NCBI RefSeq assembly: GCF_022581195.2
Contig: NC_061458.1
Coordinates: forward strand, 9,300,001 to 9,364,000
Source of the DNA: Helicoverpa zea
Taxonomy: Eukaryota; Arthropoda; Insecta; Lepidoptera; Noctuidae
Direction of reading: 5' to 3'
DNA length: 64,000 nt
Position 1 is the first letter of the stretch. Each line of letters opens with the position of its first letter. The position numbers and the translations under genes are program-made. This document shows positions 58,001 to 64,000 of this stretch, piece by piece. A model generated the notes under the pieces. The model saw only the letters and a list, made by a program, of their open reading frames with translations. It searched no databases and was not told the DNA's origin.

Positions 58001-58955
58001 GGTATTTGAAAGTTGGGTAATTACACGAATTTATGGTAATTATATATCTTTTCGGATACCCACCTAAATATGACACCAATATGACTCTTCATTCAAGCTA
58101 TTATGTAATATATAAGAGCGTTCCGTGATTACGTTTAATTATTGGCCTATTCAACTTTTTAATGACTTTATGTAATGTTGTGACTTTGTAAAAAATCTTG
58201 ACAGTTCATTGTAACGTCAACACTTAGTTTTTTGTATGTCGATACCGTTTCACTTGTGTTATTTTAATAGCAATAGCAAATAGCTGTCATGTAGGTACAT
58301 ACCTGTAAGTGCGACAAATAACACGTATGGCCGACGTAATAATAGCTGCAATTTATTTTGAACCGATTGATTAAAAATCATTTTACGTGACTGGAAACTA
58401 ACAATTATTAAATTCGTAAATTAGGTATATGCCTAGGATTTAGAGCAAGGAATACATCATTGCTAAATGATTGTAAAGAAATTGAAATAACACTGATCAT
58501 AATCTAGATTCTATGCTTACCACAATAATTGTCTGATTATAATAACTGGGAATAAAATGCTAAGTAAATGACAGCCTTACCCGTTTAATTTTAAGCGATT
58601 ACAAAAAAAAAACGGTTCAAAATAACTGAGCAATCATCCTCATCGTTGTGTAATTTAATTGCGTTTAAAAATCCTCAATCATACAAAAAGGAAACTAAAC
58701 GGAACTGATTTTAGTGAGAAAGCTTGTCCTGCTTTTAAATAACATAAAACTTTAACTGTTTGTTTTATGTTCGACATCTTTACGCTTGTGATTACGAAAT
58801 GCGAGACAGGATAAAGATTTTAATGGCTTTTATTTTTGAATTGCAGGGGTAAATACGTACCTTTGTGCTTGGCCATTGAGCATAGTGACCACTTGGGCCA
58901 CGATCCCCTTGACCGGAGCTTCCTTCTCCGACATGGCGGGCTTTTCCATAGTCAT
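43041..58955 (-). CDS. Coiled-coil, Ser-rich protein, at least 7 coding exons, 413 aa
   Basis: Exons in order: 58861-58955 (starts MTMEKPAMSEKEAPVKG), 50751-50925, 49314-49340 (27-nt microexon, PGEEHHSMS), 47722-47853, 45765-45884, 45106-45161, 43041-43677. All borders are GT-AG and phases agree (1242 nt). Two coiled-coil stretches are visible: LLQDVVDIKTLLLQLKRVLQ and then MRRQILYLQ joined to SQLEERDRLVRVLQAQM. A polar Ser/Thr/Arg-rich C-terminus ends STKHVKASAI. No membrane segment or catalytic motif. The arrangement recalls CCSER/FAM190-type coiled-coil Ser-rich proteins, but that is a weak memory-based resemblance. Long introns (first about 7.9 kb) suggest a developmentally regulated gene; alternative first exons near 52830-53150 are possible. 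The start rests on the first ATG of the 5' exon. Microexon and 56-nt exon are inferred from phase and sites. Confidence 0.7.
44253..44474 (-). CDS. Candidate 73-aa single-pass membrane protein in an intron
   Basis: The ORF starts MSSLDIGGGSFHLGGGR, has one strong hydrophobic helix (LDCLLAVCLLCSVNVLCLLH) and a short acidic/aromatic tail ending YCYKYIK. Start context is aaaaaATG. A minus-strand AATAAA lies about 60 bp past the stop (near 44190). It sits in the intron between 45106 and 43677 of the coiled-coil gene, same strand. Two readings: a small nested gene, or an alternative last exon, since the AG within ggcggcag would join the preceding exon in frame to TTTCCACTTGGG. Its pyrimidine tract is poor. 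No family recognised. Confidence 0.45.
   Translation of the reverse strand: MSSLDIGGGSFHLGGGRVRPSDQVAWLDCLLAVCLLCSVNVLCLLHLLYRTDDGAVFLVSDRDIDEYCYKYIK
45386..45469. repeat. Perfect 20-bp stem hairpin with flanking near-direct repeats
   Basis: acgatatttgggaaacctac (45401-45420) is exactly complementary, inverted, to 45432-45451; the loop is 11 nt. The flanks taggctttcaaaaa and taggctttaaaac look like a diverged 12-13-bp target duplication. Most likely a minimal transposon; a small-RNA hairpin is less likely because the stem is short. Confidence 0.55.
45556..45695 (+). mobile_element. SINE 3' fragment
   Basis: ggtaactgggttgac, gtaaaacactggtacc, gactggaagccgaccccaac and gttgggaaaaggctcgggag match the 3' half of the SINE at 23143-23530; tail gatgatgag. 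No head. Confidence 0.65.
46252..46535 (+). mobile_element. Second type of tRNA-derived SINE
   Basis: The head gacctcgatggcgcaatagt (A-box-like) and gggttcgattcccggc (B box) form a tRNA-like 75-nt module. A non-tRNA body follows (tgatgagcatgcttgtgggt, cgtggtctgggtgtt) and then tatttataaatatgtatata, ending in (attt)-type repeats. This family is frequent in moth genomes. Lies in an intron of the coiled-coil gene. Confidence 0.65.
52830..53150 (-). promoter_or_regulatory. GC-rich island, possible alternative first exon or promoter
   Basis: A 320-bp block (cgcggcggcgggttcagcga, gcacgcacgcggacaactga, ccgcgctatcggcgccgcc) sits in otherwise AT-rich intron 1 of the coiled-coil gene. Open frames occur on both strands because of composition, including 107 codons on minus. 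A minus-strand alternative promoter is the simplest reading; no TSS motif is certain. Confidence 0.35.
53151..58860 (-). other. Intron 1 of the coiled-coil gene, no feature recognised
   Basis: AT-rich throughout. A few short open frames show no domain or splice context. No repeat shared with the rest of the window was seen. Confidence 0.4.
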
Positions 58956-59325
58956 CACAACACTGGTTATAATTCACTACTGTCACTTTAACACTGCTAT
59001 GCAATTTGCTGTTGCATTACTTAGGAGGACTGTGTCGTTATAACCTACATGGATGAGTACACTTTAAGTAATCGGACTCCCAAGATTAAAAATTATTTGC
59101 CTTGATTTCAAGATACCGCCATCAGCTGAAGTATTTAGTAAACGACTGATGTCGTTGGCACATAATCCTTAATAGTGTAGGTTTATACGAGAGTGAGTAT
59201 CGTTACGTTACGCCTTAATTGTAGCAAAGTGTCAGTAAACGTTAACCAGATTAACTACTCACGTAATAATTAATACACAATTAATGACAAGTGACAAATA
59301 ATACGGACATGTTACTGGTTTTAAT

Positions 59326-59556
59326 TATAGTTCGGCCATTCAGAGAATGCGTTCCTGACACGTCGCGATTGAACTGACGACGTAACTTTGCAATGGCGTT
59401 GCAGTTACGATAAAAATATTTTTGCTGGTTGTTTACCGTTTTAACAATTGAGGAGCATTAAAACAACATTATTATATCAATAATCAATGAATGTTATTAC
59501 GTCGTCAGTTCAATCGCGACGTGTCAGGAACGCATTCTCTGAATGGCCGAACTATA
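59326..59556. mobile_element. 231-bp MITE, copy 3 of 3
   Basis: Same length and ends as 31324-31554 and 36897-37127, with gaatgttattacgtcg as in copy 2. Lies about 370 bp upstream of the first coding exon of the coiled-coil gene, so possibly in its promoter. Confidence 0.85.
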
Positions 59557-62080
59557 ATATATGTAGGTTTGTATGTGTAGCCGATACACAGGTGTATGCT
59601 GGGAAATTCGAATGCCGTTAGTCCAGTCAATTACTTCTATCGCTATGTAATAACATGCCATTCAGACATGACATCTGATGTGAATTACGAAACTTCGAAG
59701 CACGCTCATTTGAATGATTGCAATCTTAAATGTAGGACGTTAATGGTAAGACACTTCGTTCGACATCGATGTTTCAAAAGATAGCACATACTTTAGATTT
59801 TCTTTTAAGATTATTGCTTAACAATAAGTTTTGGGACTACTACATTTTATTCGAGTGGCTGACAATGTTAATCAAACGAGGAAGATTACTTAAGTTTATG
59901 GTAATTTCTTTTGCAAGATCACTTGAATTGATCGCCGATTTGTTTCAACAATCGATTGCGAAAAAGTAATGAATTTTTCACTGTCAGTCTTGCGAAAATC
60001 ACATTGAACCTTTTCTCATGACCTCGGTACTCTGTGCTAAATAGTTTAACGACACTCCAGCACAGGTAATTAAAAGTAATCTGATATCTGGTAAAAATGT
60101 ATAAAGTACGTGTGAGCTGAAAGTTTTTCAATGAAAAAGGTACGAGAGTGACATTAGAATAGGTAGTTAGAAAGTTAGTATGATACATAAAGCTAATGGC
60201 TAATTTAGAGTGCGGTCATTAAAGATGGAACTAAGGTCGAATTTGTATGTAAGCCGGATACCTAATGCGTTGTGAATGACTTCTTTTATGTATATTGTGA
60301 ATGGAAGTCTTACGAGAAAGCTACCTTTACAGATAGTATTATTGTAACCAATGACTGTGATCACACGGTAGGTATCCATTAGAATATTTTTTAATAGTAC
60401 CTATCTAGAATCTATCTCATCTACTGATTCTAGAATTTTTTGAATAAATGATTTGATGAGAAAGTTTAAATAGCATAAAAAATAATTCAAATAACGAACT
60501 CAAGACAATGAACAAAAAATACAAAATACATTATGTATGTAAGCATTAATTACCAACGAAGCTCCAAGAAACGGTAAAATTTGCAATAACTGGCACCATA
60601 AAGTATACTAATGTATGAACTAACGAGAGCATACGCTACGATTTTTATAAGATTTTTTGCTAATTTATTTTCAGCCAACTTTAAGCACTACTTTGAATAT
60701 TCCACTCACGTATCGTCCACATTATCACAGTCTTCATTATTATTAAAAACTTCAGACATTTATTTAAAGTGCGGTATAGTTAAAAGAATAGTTTTGTAAA
60801 GCTTCGGCATTTGGCCGAGCCGAGCCCATACTAAAAAGCTCCGAGCTTCAAAGCTATTCAATGTTGCTATAGCAACGGATTTTGGACAACAATGGCACAT
60901 TGAACCGTTTATCAATTGAATTGTATAGCAATAAATTCTTCAGAGCACAGACAATGACGTGATCCTGGTAGTTATACTGTTTGAAATCGAATGGACGATA
61001 TATAATAAGTATTTTTTATGAATTAGACAAAATGGATTTCGTAGACTTTCGTAGCGTTACGAAATAATTGCGTAGACAGTTGAAAACCATAATGCTTCGA
61101 TTTTTTATTAGACCTATTTCTTATTGAGTAACTTCATGAATAGTCGTTGAGACTTCTATGCAATAATAGAAGGAGTTAACAAAGACGACACGATTTATCG
61201 TCTGGAATTCATACAGCTACCTATGTAGAGTGACATTCACGAAGTACTTGCATTCGTCCTGTGTGTAATATGGGTTTTATAGTCTTTGGTAATATGCAAT
61301 ATAAATTGCTATGCTCATATTAACGATCGTATTCAGTCCGGTTATCACCGCGATAAGATAGCGTTACAAACACTGTCAACAAATTGAGGGTACATGTAAA
61401 ATACTCGAACCCTTTATTTATTGTGCTTATTCATGCCAACGTTATTTTGTGATGTGTTATTTTGTGCCGTAAATGTACTTTTTACCTGGTGGAGAAAAGG
61501 GTTATGTTTCCTGCTACGATGTGTTATTGATTCAAAGTTTAAACAGGGATTTACATGACGCCTTTGCAAAATCCGTTGCTCGTCAAATATTTATTAAATA
61601 AAGTATATTCAGGCATTTTCAGTCTTCTCGCATAATTACTCATTTACTCTTTGTTGTTAAACATGACACTTATCATGTAGATTTATGAAGGAAATGTCTA
61701 AAACATCCTTTGTTGATACTGTTATTACTGATACCAGTAAATAGAAGGGTGAATAAACTTATTTAACTCATTCCATTGTGATCATAACAAGGCACAATGT
61801 AGTACGGGTTAACTAGCTTAAATAACATATCTATTTACTGTCGCTTTACTTTAGTTTTCAATAGCTATTGCGTATTCAGTTTTAAATAAATCAGTACCTA
61901 CGCGAGTATGGTTGCTGCCTCTTAATTAAATTACCAGCTTTACCTAGGTATCACTGCACGTAAGGAATAACAACCATCCTTGGGAGCCGTTACCCTGATT
62001 TTCGATTCACGCCAGTCACTAACGCATCCTAATTTAAACGTAACGTAAACATAGAAACTGCGATAAACTGCAGCCGCACA
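59557..62080. other. No gene recognised
   Basis: AT-rich intergenic or promoter-distal DNA. Short open frames on both strands without domains. Confidence 0.4.
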
Positions 62081-62289
62081 TGAATGTTGTCGAATTACGA
62101 TCGTTCAGTGACCCGTGCGTTCGATATCGGAAGATAATAATCTCGATCGTATCGTGTCGTGTACCGCGAGGTCGCGGGCACGTGTCGTGCTCGTGCTGCG
62201 TGCCGGCTACGTACGTCCGCGTGCGCGACGAGTTACAGACTAACATCCGATCGGGCCCGCCTGGCACGCGGACGCAAGCACGCGGCGAG

Positions 62290-62442
62290 ATGAACCGAAG
62301 CCCCGAGCCAGCTGCGCCGCTTGCTACTTTATCTGATTACCTCATGGAGCAAGGACCTTTCGACACACAAAAGCTCGCCCGTAAAATCTACCTTGAAAAT
62401 CGATGGCCGCACCGCGAAATTCCTACGAAACTATACTACTGA
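62290..62442 (+). CDS. Candidate 50-aa small ORF or first exon
   Basis: It starts MNRSPEPAAPLATLSDYL and ends REIPTKLYY. It follows a GC-rich, CpG-containing stretch (62155-62285, cgcgaggtcgcgggcacgtg, gtccgcgtgcgcgacgag) that looks like a 5' UTR. The ORF could be a small protein or the first exon of a gene continuing beyond the window. No family recognised; an upstream in-frame extension to 62080 is also open but low in complexity. Confidence 0.35.
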   Translation: MNRSPEPAAPLATLSDYLMEQGPFDTQKLARKIYLENRWPHREIPTKLYY

Positions 62443-64000
62443 TAGATTTTCACAATTAAGATCAGGCTTAAGTAAACACTGGTGTTTTTATTTTCAATTG
62501 TGTCATGACAGATAAAACTCAATTAGAAGTAAACTCACCTCGAAGATTTCATAAAAAATATAATTGAATCCGAGTGCTACAAGAAATTAATCCAGGAATT
62601 TAATTTACACTTATCTTTATCTTCCGTGATAAATAAGATTGCTATACGTAGGATGTGCCTTTTAACGACTGCATGGTAATGAAAGGTCTACTAGGAAGGT
62701 TACCTGGCCCCAGCTGCAAGTCCCAAGGAAACAATTTCCCATTGTCGTAAATAGCTATTGTGGTGTCATGCAACGGCGCGAGCGCATGGAGGTCAAACAT
62801 ATACCCACACAATTAATCTGATAATTGGAACTGGAACGGTTCTTTGGCATTGTTTCAATTTTTACAAACACTTGTGCAAACTTCTACATGTACATATTTA
62901 CTTGTGGTGCAAACGCATTACATGCATATCCAAACGATTGATTTGCAGCAGTGGATATAAAGGGTAGGGTAGAATTAATGTTTCTGAATATTTAATCTGC
63001 AGGTATCACGTAACTAGTGAAGGATTTTAGCACAAAAACTTGAGGAACATAATTGCATACTACCGGGGCACGAATTATCTCAAATATCAAAACCTAATAT
63101 TCAGTATCGACGCAAGAAGCAAAAACGTAATGCTGTAATTCCTACCTACATAATACTCGGAACAATCACGTGGAACCACACCTTGATATTTGCGATAATA
63201 GGCCGAAAGTTACTTTGAAAAATATTTTATAATCGACCTGACCTTATTGTTTAAATGTTAATACGCGTAAAAGTTGAAACAAATCGAAACAAGAACGGTA
63301 GCCCGGCAATTAACGAAATTATACTGAGCTGCGTTTGAAGTTTGAAGTAAGTAATTGCTTGCTCCGTATCTTAAATATGTTTTATTTTTGGACAAGTAAA
63401 GCACTCGTAATGGTTCGTTGTAGTTCCATTACAGAACATTAGGTAAGGCCGGCTAATGTGATAAGTAGATAAAGGGAGCCACTTGGCTTAAATTACAAAG
63501 GCTTCCAGATTTTTTAAGTACTTAAGTAAAACAAAATTCTTGCTTAACCGTAAGGAAAATGTTATTTTATAATATTTTTTTAGCTTCTTGAAAACATAGT
63601 TTATGAAGAGAAGCTTTTGTGATCATATTTCGAAACCTTAATCTAGTATCTTTATGTTGTCACGTCTCGCAATTTTCGTTTTTAACATTGTTAGGAATAA
63701 AAATAATAAAAACGTTGTGTAACCATTTCACGATCTCTAGATTACAGATTGCGGCTTTATTATGAAAAATACTGTTTTCATATTAAAAACTTAACTTCAA
63801 TAGCGGATATTATTTAAATATGCAGATGCCTTTGTTTAAGATGAAGAAGGAAATTGTATAAAAGATCGATAATGGTGTGTAAAATATGCAAGGGAAACAT
63901 GTAGGTATCATAAGAGCAACCAGGTTAAAAGTATTGTTTGTTTTCTTGAGATGTGATTCTTAGGACATCCTTTGTGTGGATGCGAGGCTGTCAACACGCC
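62443..64000. other. No gene recognised
   Basis: AT-rich, no repeat or RNA gene identified. If the ORF at 62290 is a first exon this would be its intron. Confidence 0.35.

Overview
The window reads as nuclear DNA of a moth or butterfly (Lepidoptera; possibly a noctuoid moth, but the family is a guess). The evidence is AT-rich sequence, short introns with GT-AG borders, an insect 7TM odorant receptor, and dense small transposons and tRNA-derived SINEs of a kind common in Lepidoptera. I joined exons by eye, checking frame and splice phase; no database was searched.

Genes, left to right: (1) a single-exon Patched/NPC1-like membrane protein on minus (4199-7033); (2) DIS3/Rrp44, the exosome nuclease, on plus in 15 exons (10613-27950, 973 aa); (3) an odorant receptor on plus in 9 exons (28408-31229, 430 aa), starting 458 bp after DIS3; (4) a WS/DGAT-type acyltransferase-like protein on minus in 7 exons (32353-35618, 782 aa), convergent with the receptor; (5) a long coiled-coil, Ser-rich protein on minus in at least 7 coding exons (43041-58955, 413 aa), with a possible 73-aa membrane-protein ORF inside one intron; (6) a weak small ORF on plus at 62290-62442. 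The genes share no obvious pathway. This is ordinary eukaryotic gene order, not an operon.

The unusual part is intron 3 of DIS3. An 8.2-kb DIRS1-type tyrosine-recombinase retrotransposon (11790-19995) lies there in sense orientation, with inverted terminal repeats, a right-end extension and an internal complementary region. It has itself been hit at least four times: by an array of 3-bp-TSD MITEs, a foldback element, a THAP-carrying DNA transposon and a 577-bp inverted-repeat element. Without the DIRS element the intron would be about 430 bp. The tyrosine-recombinase frame stays open for 2790 nt across the whole RT/RNase H region in another frame, while Gag and RT carry stop codons.

The THAP-carrying transposon occurs three times (14341-15289, 35685-36653, 40695-41667). 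Each copy keeps two convergent first exons, one a THAP zinc finger and one on the opposite strand, both ending in a splice donor. Restoring the Gag frame it interrupts implies an AT 2-bp target duplication. Together these point to the ISL2EU (PHIS) group rather than P elements. A 231-bp MITE also occurs three times, nearly identical (31324, 36897, 59326). Long stretches at 37.1-40.7, 53.2-58.9, 59.6-62.1 and 62.5-64 kb show no gene I can support.
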